Made by a program: the position numbers and the translations under genes
The notes under the pieces: model-generated
Told to the model about the DNA's origin: nothing
Seen by the model: only the letters and a program-made list of their open reading frames with translations
Databases searched by the model: none
Shown: piece by piece, positions 50,579 to 59,222 of the stretch
Numbering within the stretch: position 1 is the stretch's first letter
Layout of the letters: every line of letters starts with the position of its first letter
NCBI RefSeq assembly: GCF_001870735.1
Contig: NZ_MORL01000018.1
Span: 1,802-65,801, forward strand
Length of the DNA stretch: 64,000 nucleotides
Direction of reading: 5' to 3'
DNA from: Arsenicibacter rosenii
GTDB lineage: Bacteria; Bacteroidota; Bacteroidia; Cytophagales; Spirosomataceae

Positions 50579-51637
50579 ATGCAACGATTAACCGTAGCCG
50601 GCCGTCTGCTCATCACGGTCCTGATTTTAGCCGCCCTTTATTTTGGCCTGAAATACGTTGGGGGCGTCGATTTGCTGAAAAAACTGCAATCACGTCAGCA
50701 AACAACCGAACAAACGGATTCGCCGTCGATGCCGGGCAATAATGACGAAGCCAGCAGCGCATCCACAGACAATACGGCCTCATCTGATAACAGTTCAGAA
50801 AGCGCATCGGAAGCCAGCGACAGCGGCCCCCGTAAGGCATTCGACTATACAGCGCAGGAACCCGTAGGCGGTAAGCTGAAAGGCGTAGTCGAACTGGGTG
50901 CCAGCGGTTTCAACTCCTTCATCGTCCGGGTTGACGACCAGAAACGCTGGAAACTCGAAAAAGCCGAATTCGGCAACAGCCTCGTCATCGAGAACATGGC
51001 AACCGATCAGGACATCCGCGACGGCCTGAAAAAATACATTGCCACCATGCTTGATTTTGGCGTTGGCGGGCGCGACATCCACTTTGTGGTTAGCTCGGGG
51101 GCCGTCAAAGCCGAGGGCACGCAGAAAATCATTAAGGTACTGAAGTCGCTGAACTACTTTGTAAACACCGTTACACCGGAGCAGGAAGGCCGTCTGGCCC
51201 TTCGTTCGGTGCTGCCCGGCGATTTTGAAGACAAAGCGTTTGTCGTCGACATCGGTTCGGGTAATACCAAGATTTCGTGGAAAGAAGGCGGCGACATAAC
51301 GGCCCTCGAAGCAGCCGGTTCGAAATACTTCCAGAACGGCGACACCGACCAGAAAGTATACGACGACGTATCGGCCAAGTCGAAGCAGGTGCCGTCGGCG
51401 AAACGGAAAACGTGCTTTATCATCGGCGGTATTCCGTTTGAACTGGCCAAGCAGGTGCGCAACGGCAAAGAGCGTTATACCGTTCTGAAAGCCCCCGGCG
51501 ACTACAAAGGCGAAAACGCCAAACAAAAAGCCGGTATTAACATCTACAAAGCCATTGCGGATGCAACCGGCTGCGAGCAGTTTGTCTTTGACTGGGACGC
51601 CAACTTTACCATTGGCTACCTGCTGACGCTGAAATAA
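50579..51637 (+). CDS. Membrane-anchored actin-like (ASKHA) protein, third of the set
   Basis: 352 residues. One N-terminal membrane span (RLLITVLILAALYFGLKYVG), then a Ser/Asp/Glu-rich linker (residues ~40-85), then a domain with ASKHA phosphate-loop style: GVVELGASGFNSFIVRVD, a second FVVDIGSGNTKISWKEGG and a RKTCFIIGGIPFELAKQV segment, similar in order to Ppx/GppA and ParM-like ATPases. ATP or polyphosphate binding is inferred from the fold only. It could drive or scaffold a membrane assembly with the two coiled-coil proteins. Confidence 0.7.
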   Translation: MQRLTVAGRLLITVLILAALYFGLKYVGGVDLLKKLQSRQQTTEQTDSPSMPGNNDEASSASTDNTASSDNSSESASEASDSGPRKAFDYTAQEPVGGKLKGVVELGASGFNSFIVRVDDQKRWKLEKAEFGNSLVIENMATDQDIRDGLKKYIATMLDFGVGGRDIHFVVSSGAVKAEGTQKIIKVLKSLNYFVNTVTPEQEGRLALRSVLPGDFEDKAFVVDIGSGNTKISWKEGGDITALEAAGSKYFQNGDTDQKVYDDVSAKSKQVPSAKRKTCFIIGGIPFELAKQVRNGKERYTVLKAPGDYKGENAKQKAGINIYKAIADATGCEQFVFDWDANFTIGYLLTLK

Positions 51638-51697
51638 GAAAACAACCGGCAGAACGGGCAGGAGAAACGTATCCCGCTCGTTCTGCCGGTTGTTTTC
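51638..51697 (+). terminator. Perfect 19-bp hairpin after the ASKHA gene
   Basis: GAAAACAACCGGCAGAACG and its exact complement with a 22-base loop; T-rich end. Starts at the stop codon. Confidence 0.75.
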
Positions 51698-51720
51698 CGC
51701 TATCCCTTTTCCTGCCTCTC

Positions 51721-52224
51721 ATGACCTTACGCGATCTGTTTCAGAGTGTTTCGGATAATCCGGGGCTGCTCATTTTATTGCTGTTACCGGTACCGGCCAT
51801 TGCCTTTCTGGCGAACCTGTGGTCGGGGCAAACGGCGGAGGAAATCTGGAAATGGCGGTACGTTTATGCCGTTCTGGTTTACCTGGCCTGTATTCCGGGC
51901 ATGTTTGCCGTTACGCTGAATATCTACCTCTTTCTGTTTGAGCGACAAAGCATCTGGGACATGAATCTGGTGATTCAGGTACTGCCTATCCTATCGATGG
52001 TTGGTACGCTGATGCTTATACGCAAAAAATTACCATTCAGTTATGTGCCGGGTTTCGGCAGACTATCCGGCTTTCTGACCCTGATTTTTGCCGTTATGGG
52101 CATGCTGTGGTTCATTGACCGCACGCATATCTACGCGATTACCTACATCCCCTTTGCCTACATTGCCATTGGTTTTGTTGCGCTGCTGCTGATCATCCGT
52201 TTTGCCTGGCAACGGATTTTTTAA
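51721..52224 (+). CDS. Multi-pass membrane protein
   Basis: 167 residues, about five membrane spans (LLILLLLPVPAIAFLANL, YVYAVLVYLACIPGMFAVTL, LVIQVLPILSMVGTLMLI, FLTLIFAVMGMLWFI, FAYIAIGFVALLLIIRFAW). No recognised family. It follows the actin-like gene by about 80 bases, after a hairpin, so it may or may not belong to the same unit. Confidence 0.7.
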   Translation: MTLRDLFQSVSDNPGLLILLLLPVPAIAFLANLWSGQTAEEIWKWRYVYAVLVYLACIPGMFAVTLNIYLFLFERQSIWDMNLVIQVLPILSMVGTLMLIRKKLPFSYVPGFGRLSGFLTLIFAVMGMLWFIDRTHIYAITYIPFAYIAIGFVALLLIIRFAWQRIF

Positions 52225-52229
52225 ATACA

Positions 52230-52263
52230 TTCCTTAGAGACGCAACATATTGCGTCTCTAAGG
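52230..52263. repeat. Dispersed hairpin repeat
   Basis: CCTTAGAGACGCAA-CATA-TTGCGTCTCTAAGG, a perfect 14-bp stem, just before the interrupted gene. Similar GAGACGCAA hairpins are common dispersed repeats. Confidence 0.6.
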
Positions 52264-52268
52264 TTACC

Positions 52269-52640
52269 ATGAAACGAATCCTGCTCCTTGTCTTACTCGC
52301 TCTCAGCCCCTTGACAGGCTATCCGGAATGAGGGCATGACCACCATCAGTTTTTGTGGGAAAGCAAATGGGAAGTACTCCGTAAATTGCTTTCCGACCCG
52401 CTTTCGGTGCTCCATCCCTTCATTCTGCTGCCGATGGCCGGTCAGCTCCTGCTGCTCGTTGCTGCTTTCCGGCCAGGTACCCCGCGCTGGCTGATCCGGC
52501 TGGCGACGGGAAGCATTGACCTGTTGCTTTACTTCATGGCCATCATCGGCCTGTTCAGCCAGAACAGGCGCATTCTGCTGTCTACGCTGCCGTTTACAGC
52601 CGCCAGTGTACTGGCGTTCCGGGAGCTGCGGAAAGAATAA
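52269..52640 (+). pseudogene. Small membrane protein gene with in-frame TGA
   Basis: ATG at 52269 opens MKRILLLVLLALSPLTGYPE, a good signal peptide, then TGA at 52329-52331, and the same frame continues GHDHHQFLWESKWEVLRKLL with three hydrophobic spans to a stop at 52640. A single base change (probably TGG to TGA) would explain it. A start at TTG 52353 would give 95 residues but without a signal. It may be a true pseudogene, a very recent mutation or a sequence error. Confidence 0.7.
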
Positions 52641-52689
52641 CCGGTCAGGACTTCTCTCCGCTTACGCGCTCCGGCGATAAGCGGGTTCA

Positions 52690-54096
52690 TTACCTCAGCC
52701 CGCAATACAGCTTCACAAAGGATACCCAGTCAGTGTTAAACGGTATAACGACATACTTCCCCTGCGGCGTTATCAGCACTTTAGTCGGGTAACCCTGAAC
52801 AACATACGTGTTTTCAATCTGATTATCAGACATGGCAACCGGGAAAGAGAACTGTTTCTCGTTCAGGTACGCCACTACCTTTTCTTTCACATCGCGGCAG
52901 GCTATAGTCAGAAACGAAAGCCGGTCCTTGTTCTGGGCCAGCATGGTATCCATGAATTTCTGCATAACCGGATGTTCCTTCCGGCAAGGACCGCACCACG
53001 TACCCCAGAAATCAACCAGTACCCATTTGCCGGCCTGCTGCTCAGCCAGATTCGAATATACCGTACCATCCAGCATAGGGAGTGAAATTACCGGAGCCTG
53101 CTTTCCGCTTGCGTTGATGGCGTCAAGCCAGCAGGCGCTGAATGGTTTTCCGGCCGGAACCGTTTTATTGTAATACGCTTCCAGATTGGTTTTATATTGC
53201 GGTTCGGCCAATGCCATACTCAACAACATTGGCAACAAATTGACCTGCTTGTTACCGCTCTCTGTCAGATAGTCAATGTATACTGTTTTTAAGTCTTTTT
53301 TCGGGCGTTCTCCCCAGAAAAAGGCCATATCATAAAAATAGCCAGCCGAACGGTTTTTATCGGCGAGGTCCGGACTATAGTCAAAAGCATTTTTCAGGTA
53401 GTTGCCTTTCAGCGTCGCATCACTGGTCTGTTGCGCTTTCAGGTAGTTGGTATAGGCAAACAAATACCTGTACCAGGCCCGCGTCTCCTGCATGTCTCTG
53501 GAAGACGTTTCGGTAACCGTCACCTGGTTACGGCTGAAGTTTGTATACAGCGTTTCCAGCAATTTATCCGACAAAGGCTTTAGCTCCGTATGCACAGACG
53601 TAAGCTGATAGATCAGTATGCCGAAGCGGCCCCGGTAGTTCTCGTAAAAGTCGGCCGATGATAGTTCATCCTGTATAAAATCGCCGGTCAGCTGCTTCAG
53701 CATCTGCGGATCGTTTTCATATTGCTGTGCCTGAACCCAGTAATGCAATGGCCTTACGGTTTCGCGGATTTGCCTGGTGGTATCAGCAACCAGCCGTTTC
53801 AGGACGTCCCCCGTGAGTTGACGATACCTGATATAACGTTCTTCGGTTCTCGAACTTTTTTGAAATGCCTGCGCGATGCTATTGTACAACAAGCTTCGCC
53901 ATAAGGCTATGTATCGCTTATCTGACCCTAATTGGCTGGCACAGTAGTATGCTGAATCAGCATTCGGCTTGTCATAGATATAGGCCTGGTAGTTATTAAA
54001 TAGCTCATAAGGGCTCACGGAAGCAGGCTTGCTTACCTGAGCCATGGCAAATAAAGCAAACAGAACGCAGGCTGTGGTTGTGAATAGTGTTTTCAT
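52690..54096 (-). CDS. TlpA-type thioredoxin-domain protein
   Basis: 468 residues. Signal peptide (MKTLFTTTACVLFALFAMAQ), a large helical N-terminal part (~25-320), then a thioredoxin fold with WCGPC in VLVDFWGTWCGPCRKEHPVM (~365-380) and cis-Pro in VVQGYPTKVLITPQG. A periplasmic disulphide or maturation role. Such proteins in Bacteroidota often carry long N-terminal domains. Unpaired with a partner here. Confidence 0.88.
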   Translation of the reverse strand: MKTLFTTTACVLFALFAMAQVSKPASVSPYELFNNYQAYIYDKPNADSAYYCASQLGSDKRYIALWRSLLYNSIAQAFQKSSRTEERYIRYRQLTGDVLKRLVADTTRQIRETVRPLHYWVQAQQYENDPQMLKQLTGDFIQDELSSADFYENYRGRFGILIYQLTSVHTELKPLSDKLLETLYTNFSRNQVTVTETSSRDMQETRAWYRYLFAYTNYLKAQQTSDATLKGNYLKNAFDYSPDLADKNRSAGYFYDMAFFWGERPKKDLKTVYIDYLTESGNKQVNLLPMLLSMALAEPQYKTNLEAYYNKTVPAGKPFSACWLDAINASGKQAPVISLPMLDGTVYSNLAEQQAGKWVLVDFWGTWCGPCRKEHPVMQKFMDTMLAQNKDRLSFLTIACRDVKEKVVAYLNEKQFSFPVAMSDNQIENTYVVQGYPTKVLITPQGKYVVIPFNTDWVSFVKLYCGLR

Positions 54097-54275
54097 GCGG
54101 AAGGGCCGGGGTTATTGGACAATTCCGTAAATATACACATGCCGCTGCCATATTACCTTATAGGTTTTCCACATCAGCCTGCTTACCAGAACCTCGTTAT
54201 CAGGGACAACTGCCTATTATTCAAAAACTTCTCCGCTTTTTTACCGTTAAACGTATACACTCAACCTGCATATTT

Positions 54276-54701
54276 ATGTTACCTAATGAAGAAATTGACC
54301 GGATTGTAAAGGCTCAGGAGAGCGCCGTCCGGCTTAAAGACATTGACGGTGCAATGAAGCACTATTCACCCGATGTGGTGTCGTTTGACGTAGTCAGTAC
54401 CTTGCAGAAACGTGGTATAAAAACCTGCCGCGAACGGCTGGAAAGCTGGCTGGCACAATTTCCGGAGCCGTTTAGCTACCATATTGAAACCCTTTCTATT
54501 ACTGCAGATGAGGAGGTTGCCTTCTGCCATTCATTCAACCACGTGCTGGGTGATCTGGCAAACGGCAACCGCATCGACATGCGCTGGCGGGCAACCACCT
54601 GCTTCAGCAGGATGAACGGTAAATGGCTGATTACGCATGAACACAGCTCCGTCCCGTTTGACCCCGAAACCGGTATGGCCATTATCAAGGGAGATGCTTG
54701 A
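54276..54701 (+). CDS. SnoaL-like/DUF4440 protein
   Basis: Read from MLPNEEIDRIVKAQESAVRL, 141 residues; the ATG at 54087 overlaps the divergent gene. Alpha-beta barrel-like order: helix, DGAMKHYSPDVVSFDVVS, ETLSITADEEVAFCHSFNHV, WRATTCFSRMNGKWLITHEH. This is typical of NTF2-like/SnoaL proteins. No catalytic residues are certain; the substrate is unknown. It precedes a Crp-type regulator. Confidence 0.8.
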   Translation: MLPNEEIDRIVKAQESAVRLKDIDGAMKHYSPDVVSFDVVSTLQKRGIKTCRERLESWLAQFPEPFSYHIETLSITADEEVAFCHSFNHVLGDLANGNRIDMRWRATTCFSRMNGKWLITHEHSSVPFDPETGMAIIKGDA

Positions 54702-54770
54702 TTGGCCAGCCAGAATGAGCCGTATTGACATCTGCTTTACCTTTACGGCTCGTTCCTGCTATTCTGATAT

Positions 54771-55346
54771 ATGACCGATGCCCTGCTGAATCACATAAGC
54801 CGGTATATATCCTTGCCGGAGGAGTCTGCCGGAGAAATCAGCGTTTTCTTTACACCGCTCAGTCTACGGAAAAAGGAAAACCTGATGGAAGCAGGTCAGG
54901 TATGCCGTAACCACTATTTTGTGGTTAAAGGCTGTCTGCGGCTCTTTTTTATCGATGAAAAAGGGATCGAGCAAACCATTCAGTTCGCCCTCGAAAACTG
55001 GTGGCTGGCCGACTATACGTCCTTTAGCAATCAGAAACCATCGGCTTTTTTTATTCAGGCCATTGAAAAATCGGAGGTTCTGGCGATTGATGTGCATGCA
55101 CAGGAACGGATGCTACAGCAGTTTCCGGTGCTTGAACGATACTTCCGGATCATACATCAGCGGGCGCATGCCGCAGCACAATACCGGCAGCAGTATACGC
55201 ATGACATGACACGGGAAGAGATGTACCTGCACTTTGCTCAGAGTTACCCTGAATTCGTGCAGCGTGTTCCGCAATATTTACTGGCTTCTTTTCTGGGTTT
55301 TACACCGGAATACCTCAGCGAAATCCGCAGCCGGAACCGATCTTAA
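54771..55346 (+). CDS. Crp/Fnr-type regulator
   Basis: 191 residues. Cyclic-nucleotide-binding-like domain with FVVKGCLRLFFIDEKGIEQT and KSEVLAIDVHAQERM, then a C-terminal part with REEMYLHFAQSYPEFVQRVP QYLLASFLGFTPEYLSEIRS as HTH. The cNMP-binding arginine site is not obvious, as in many Bacteroidota members. It probably regulates the AhpD-like gene just downstream. Confidence 0.85.
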   Translation: MTDALLNHISRYISLPEESAGEISVFFTPLSLRKKENLMEAGQVCRNHYFVVKGCLRLFFIDEKGIEQTIQFALENWWLADYTSFSNQKPSAFFIQAIEKSEVLAIDVHAQERMLQQFPVLERYFRIIHQRAHAAAQYRQQYTHDMTREEMYLHFAQSYPEFVQRVPQYLLASFLGFTPEYLSEIRSRNRS

Positions 55347-55415
55347 ACCAGTTTAAGATTTTCCTCCCTGCCTGTACCGACCTTTGCATGGTCATTCAAC
55401 CAAACAAATAACACC

Positions 55416-55856
55416 ATGCAAAAACGCATCAATATTCTCGAAACACAACCACAGGCCACTAAAGCGCTCATGGCCCTGGAAGGATTTCTGGCCACATCGG
55501 GCTTATCTAAAACACACAAGGAACTACTGAAAATCAGAGCGTCGCAAATCAACGGATGTGCGTTTTGCCTTGACATGCATACCAAAGATGCGCTGAAATA
55601 CGGCGAAACGCCGCAACGCATTTTTCTGCTGAATGCATGGCGCGAAACTGATCTGTTTACCGACGAAGAAAAAGCCGTTCTGGCGCTTACTGAAGAAGTA
55701 ACCTTGATCCATCAGCACGGCCTGTCCGACGAAACCTATGAGCGGGTCAGTGCTTTTTTTGATGACCACTACGTTGCGCAGCTGGTGCTGGCGGTGGTAA
55801 CCATTAACGCCTGGAACCGGATTGCCGTCAGTGCGCAACTGCCTGTACCTCGCTGA
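55416..55856 (+). CDS. AhpD-like carboxymuconolactone decarboxylase-family protein
   Basis: 146 residues with the peroxidase-type C48-x2-C51-x3-H55 motif (QINGCAFCLDMHTKDALKYG). The family reduces peroxides or acts on alkylhydroperoxides. The gene is 70 bases after the Crp-type regulator; a GACCTTTG -7-like sequence lies about 30 bases upstream of the start. Ends before a hairpin. Confidence 0.9.
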   Translation: MQKRINILETQPQATKALMALEGFLATSGLSKTHKELLKIRASQINGCAFCLDMHTKDALKYGETPQRIFLLNAWRETDLFTDEEKAVLALTEEVTLIHQHGLSDETYERVSAFFDDHYVAQLVLAVVTINAWNRIAVSAQLPVPR

Positions 55857-55874
55857 CCATTCTCTTTTATACCA

Positions 55875-55904
55875 TCAGTTAAAGCCTGAACAGGCTTTAA
55901 CTGA
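55875..55904. terminator. Symmetric hairpin after the AhpD-like gene
   Basis: TCAGTTAAAGCCTG-AA-CAGGCTTTAACTGA. No T-run, but position after the stop suggests termination. The rest of 55905-56178 is AT-rich and without a convincing gene. Confidence 0.55.
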
Positions 55905-56178
55905 CAACTTATGCATAAAGTATGCCCCGCTTCAATTCAACTATTGCCGGAAGATGACTTACCTGTTTTTCGTCAGAGGCAGACTGCATTATCAACCTGC
56001 CTCATACCGTTAATCTATTCTATGGGTAAGTATACTGACTATCAAGTGCGTAAACCGTATAATAAATAAACAGCCCAATTCTAAAAAATATATAATATTT
56101 TGAAGCTTTAATATAAGTCAATGTGACTTATGTTTAACTGAAGCAAGTATTCATCTTAAAAAAACATTCCACCTTTTA

Positions 56179-56418
56179 ATGGCTGATTTTTTGCTGGTTC
56201 CAACACCTGTACTTATCGGCGTTGGCGCATTGCTGCTGCTTTTTTTTCTACTAAACAAGGGTATGAAAGTTTTCAGCAGTAATAAAACTTGTCCACGGTG
56301 TCATCATGAAGCCCCGAAACGCATTAAACGCCCGCTTTTGATCAAATACCTCTTTCTGCCGCTGAAGTATTATTGCTGTAACTCCTGCCAGCATAAGTAT
56401 TTCGTCTTTGGCCGGTAA
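56179..56418 (+). CDS. Small membrane protein with zinc-ribbon-like cysteines
   Basis: 79 residues. One membrane span (VLIGVGALLLLFFLL) and then CPRC..(about 30 residues)..CNSC, a zinc-ribbon pattern. The final part ends in KYFVFGR. It is followed by a strong hairpin. Unknown function. Confidence 0.65.
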   Translation: MADFLLVPTPVLIGVGALLLLFFLLNKGMKVFSSNKTCPRCHHEAPKRIKRPLLIKYLFLPLKYYCCNSCQHKYFVFGR

Positions 56419-56425
56419 ATAGCAG

Positions 56426-56472
56426 AACGCCTTGCGTACTCCCGTTTTGATAGCGGCAATACGCAAGGCGTT
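56426..56472. terminator. Convergent hairpin terminator
   Basis: AACGCCTTGCGTA/TACGCAAGGCGTT, a 13-bp stem with a 21-base loop, between the small membrane protein and the dipeptidase gene end. Confidence 0.7.
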
Positions 56473-56489
56473 TATACCCCGTTATGCAT

Positions 56490-57560
56490 TTACGCCCAGG
56501 CGTTCCGGAGGAAACGCAGCCAGTTACCGTGCATAATATGTTCAATATCTGTTTCCGAATACCCACGCTTCCGCAACTTATCGGGAATCGTCTGCAGGTC
56601 GGTGATGGTTTCCAGATCATACGGACACTGCTCCTTACCAAATGCCCCATCAAGGTCGGAACCAATGCCGATATGCAGCGCATTGCCGGCTAGCTGACAG
56701 ATATGATCAAGGTGATCGAGCAATACGTCCAGGCGGCAGTTGGTACCTTCCGGCGTCGACTGGCCACGTACCCAGCCCGGTACCATCATCCAGGCATCCA
56801 GTGCCCCGCCGATAACCGCCCCGCGGGCAATCAGTTCTTTCAACTGTTCATCACTGAACTGGCGGTTATGATTAACCAGGGCCCGGCAATTGTTATGGCT
56901 GGCCCAGACCGGACCATGAAAATGGTCCATGGCTTCCCAAAAACTATCGTCGCACAAATGCGTTGCGTCCAGAATAATGTTCAGGCGCTCCATTTCGCGT
57001 AGCAGCGCCTGGCCGCGTTCGCCCATAAACCCGGTGGCGTCGGTGCCCTGCGCGTATCGTCCGGGCCCGTAATGAGCAGGTCCGATGGCACGCAGCCCGT
57101 ACGCCCAGGCCCGTTGTACATGGTCGGTCGTGATCAGCGAATCGGCTCCTTCCAGACTCAGTATATACCCGACCGGTTTAGCGGATGCAGGCTCATCGGA
57201 CTGCCAGCGGGTCAGGTGCGCCTCTAACCCGGCCAGATCACGGATCTGCACCATCTCACCGGCTTCTTCCATGGCTTCATACCAGTAACGCTGGGCCTGG
57301 GTTTGTGCCCACGCCTGCTCGGGCGATTGCCAGCCCGGCAGCGGGTTATCGGGCGCTACATAACGCGCAATCTGCGTAGCTACGACCAGCCCAATGTTGC
57401 CTTCGCGCAGAGCAGGCAGCGAAACCGTTGCTTTTCCCCGGTCCGGCTTGTCGGTCATACCCTGTTCGCGGGCCCTGATCTGTGCGACAGACTGCCGCAG
57501 ATCCCGGTTCCACTCCATGGCATTCATGCTGAGATCGAGGTGAGCATCAATGATAAACAT
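56490..57560 (-). CDS. Membrane-dipeptidase-like (M19) protein
   Basis: 356 residues. M19 metal and active-site pattern: H7-x-D9 in IDAHLDLS, E in SLEGADSL, H in ATHLCDDS, ASHNNCRAL, and GIGSDLDGAF. No signal peptide, so cytoplasmic. Hydrolyses small dipeptides. It is followed at 14 bases by the RidA gene upstream, so the two are probably in one operon (RidA first). Confidence 0.88.
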   Translation of the reverse strand: MFIIDAHLDLSMNAMEWNRDLRQSVAQIRAREQGMTDKPDRGKATVSLPALREGNIGLVVATQIARYVAPDNPLPGWQSPEQAWAQTQAQRYWYEAMEEAGEMVQIRDLAGLEAHLTRWQSDEPASAKPVGYILSLEGADSLITTDHVQRAWAYGLRAIGPAHYGPGRYAQGTDATGFMGERGQALLREMERLNIILDATHLCDDSFWEAMDHFHGPVWASHNNCRALVNHNRQFSDEQLKELIARGAVIGGALDAWMMVPGWVRGQSTPEGTNCRLDVLLDHLDHICQLAGNALHIGIGSDLDGAFGKEQCPYDLETITDLQTIPDKLRKRGYSETDIEHIMHGNWLRFLRNAWA

Positions 57561-57573
57561 AAGAATTGGCGGA

Positions 57574-58062
57574 TTAAACTAACTCAAACAGGGCTTCAAT
57601 TTCGACCGGAATATTGTCGGGCAAAGAACCCATACCAACCGCAGAGCGCACACCGATGCCGTTTTCTTCGCCCCATACCTGTGCAAACAGCTCGCTGCAC
57701 CCGTTGATAACGTAAGGATGGCGCTCAAAATCAGACGTACAGTTTACCATTCCTAACACCTTAATAACGCGCTTTACCCGATCCAGACTCCCCAGATGGG
57801 TTTTGATAGTGGACAGGATCGTTAACCCCACCTGACGCGCTGCCAGCTTTCCGGCTTCGATATCCATATCAGCCCCAATACGCCCGATAATAAGGCTCTT
57901 GTCGTCCTGTACCGGTCCATGGCCCGATATGTACAGGTATTTACCGTCAATCAGGTACGGTTTATAGACACCCAGCGGCCGTGGCGCAGGTGGCAGCGAC
58001 AGGTTTAGGGTTGCAAAGGCAGCTTCGGGCGTTAACAGATCGGTTTGCATGTGTTTTAGCAT
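57574..58062 (-). CDS. RidA-family protein
   Basis: 162 residues. The fold follows KYLYISGHGPVQ, AARQVGLTILSTIKTHLGSL and the C-terminal GVRSAVGMGSLPDNIPVEIE, as in RidA/YjgF proteins. The conserved Arg for enamine binding is GVRSA. It removes reactive enamine or imine metabolites. In the same unit as the dipeptidase; divergent from the DeoR regulator. Confidence 0.85.
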   Translation of the reverse strand: MLKHMQTDLLTPEAAFATLNLSLPPAPRPLGVYKPYLIDGKYLYISGHGPVQDDKSLIIGRIGADMDIEAGKLAARQVGLTILSTIKTHLGSLDRVKRVIKVLGMVNCTSDFERHPYVINGCSELFAQVWGEENGIGVRSAVGMGSLPDNIPVEIEALFELV

Positions 58063-58141
58063 TTTGTGTCACTAACGTAAAGTGCACTGATTAAAATAGT
58101 ATAAAATATTGGAATAAGCCTGAAATTTAGCCATATACCCG

Positions 58142-58172
58142 TTTAATGCTCGTTTTTTATTCGCTATTTTTG
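58142..58172 (+). promoter_or_regulatory. Promoter candidate for the DeoR gene
   Basis: TTTA (58142), 20-base spacer, then TATTTTTG (58165-58172), an exact TAnnTTTG -7 box. It would start transcription about 265 bases before the ATG. Confidence 0.5.
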
Positions 58173-58217
58173 GCTAGCGGGACTGATGATTATTGTAACA
58201 GACAAATTAATCATTCC

Positions 58218-58249
58218 GCAATATTTGCAATAATGACTGCAAATATTGC
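58218..58249. promoter_or_regulatory. 12-bp perfect inverted repeat, DeoR operator candidate
   Basis: GCAATATTTGCA and TGCAAATATTGC with an 8-base spacer, between the divergent RidA and DeoR genes and just downstream of the candidate promoter. Autoregulation is likely from position. Confidence 0.65.
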
Positions 58250-58444
58250 AAATATCCTTCTGTTTAATCAATAGTTACAGGAGATTTTTGTCTCTGTTAC
58301 GTTTAATTAGGATTAGGAACTTAACTTGTAGCAAACAGGCAATTAATTAAATCTGCTGGTATCATCAGCAAAGACCTGAATGCCCTGACAGGCACTGTCA
58401 GCTGCATTTAATGAATTATCAATTATTTAATTATCCGGAGTAAT

Positions 58445-59218
58445 ATGCAACCCAATGACGCATCAGTTATCCTGCTGAAAGATGAGCGTAAAGAACTGAT
58501 CTTAAAACAGATTAACCTGCACACACGCATCTATTTAGCCGATCTGGCATCCACACTCAATGTTTCGGAAGACACTATTCGCCGGGATATAAACGAACTG
58601 GCCGAAGAGGATAAAGTCATCAAAATCCGGGGCGGTGCCATGTCGAAGGCCTATCACCACGGGGCGGCCTTACAGGAGACGTATGCCCATCAGAACAAAC
58701 GCATTATTGCCGAAAAGGCCCTTGGTCTGATCAAAGAAGGTATGCTTATTCTGATCGGCGGGGGCACAACCATCCGGGAACTGATCAAACTGATACCAAA
58801 TGAGCTGAAGGCCACGTTTATTACCGTCAATCCGCTGACGGCCGTTGAACTGCTGGATAAGCCCAATCTGGAAATTATCATGATTGGCGGACAAATTTCG
58901 CGGTATAGCCAGATGAGCGTTGGCGGGGATGTCAGCCACCGGCTGTCTGAACTGCGTGCAGACCTTTGCATCATGGGCACCAACGCCATCGACTCCCGTG
59001 AGGGTTTCAGCGATTCGGATTGGGAAACGGTCCAGGCCAAAAAAGCCATGATCAAGGCATCAAACAAGGTAGCGATTCTGGCCATCTCCGAGAAAATGAA
59101 TACGGTCATGCGCATGAAAATCGCCGACCTCGACCAGATCGATTATCTGATTACCGAACTACCGACCAATTCGCCGCAATTACAGGCCTATCATAACAGC
59201 CGGGTCAGGCTGCTGTAA
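58445..59218 (+). CDS. DeoR-family transcription regulator
   Basis: 257 residues. The N-terminal HTH (DLASTLNVSEDTIRRDINEL) with wing KIRGGA is standard for DeoR. The sensor domain with GMLILIGGGTTIRELIKLIP, ITVNPLTAVELL, and LRADLCIMGTNAIDSREGFS follows; D-S-R-E-G in the last resembles sugar-phosphate-binding sites. Likely regulates carbohydrate or nearby genes. Confidence 0.92.
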   Translation: MQPNDASVILLKDERKELILKQINLHTRIYLADLASTLNVSEDTIRRDINELAEEDKVIKIRGGAMSKAYHHGAALQETYAHQNKRIIAEKALGLIKEGMLILIGGGTTIRELIKLIPNELKATFITVNPLTAVELLDKPNLEIIMIGGQISRYSQMSVGGDVSHRLSELRADLCIMGTNAIDSREGFSDSDWETVQAKKAMIKASNKVAILAISEKMNTVMRMKIADLDQIDYLITELPTNSPQLQAYHNSRVRLL

Positions 59219-59222
59219 TCAT

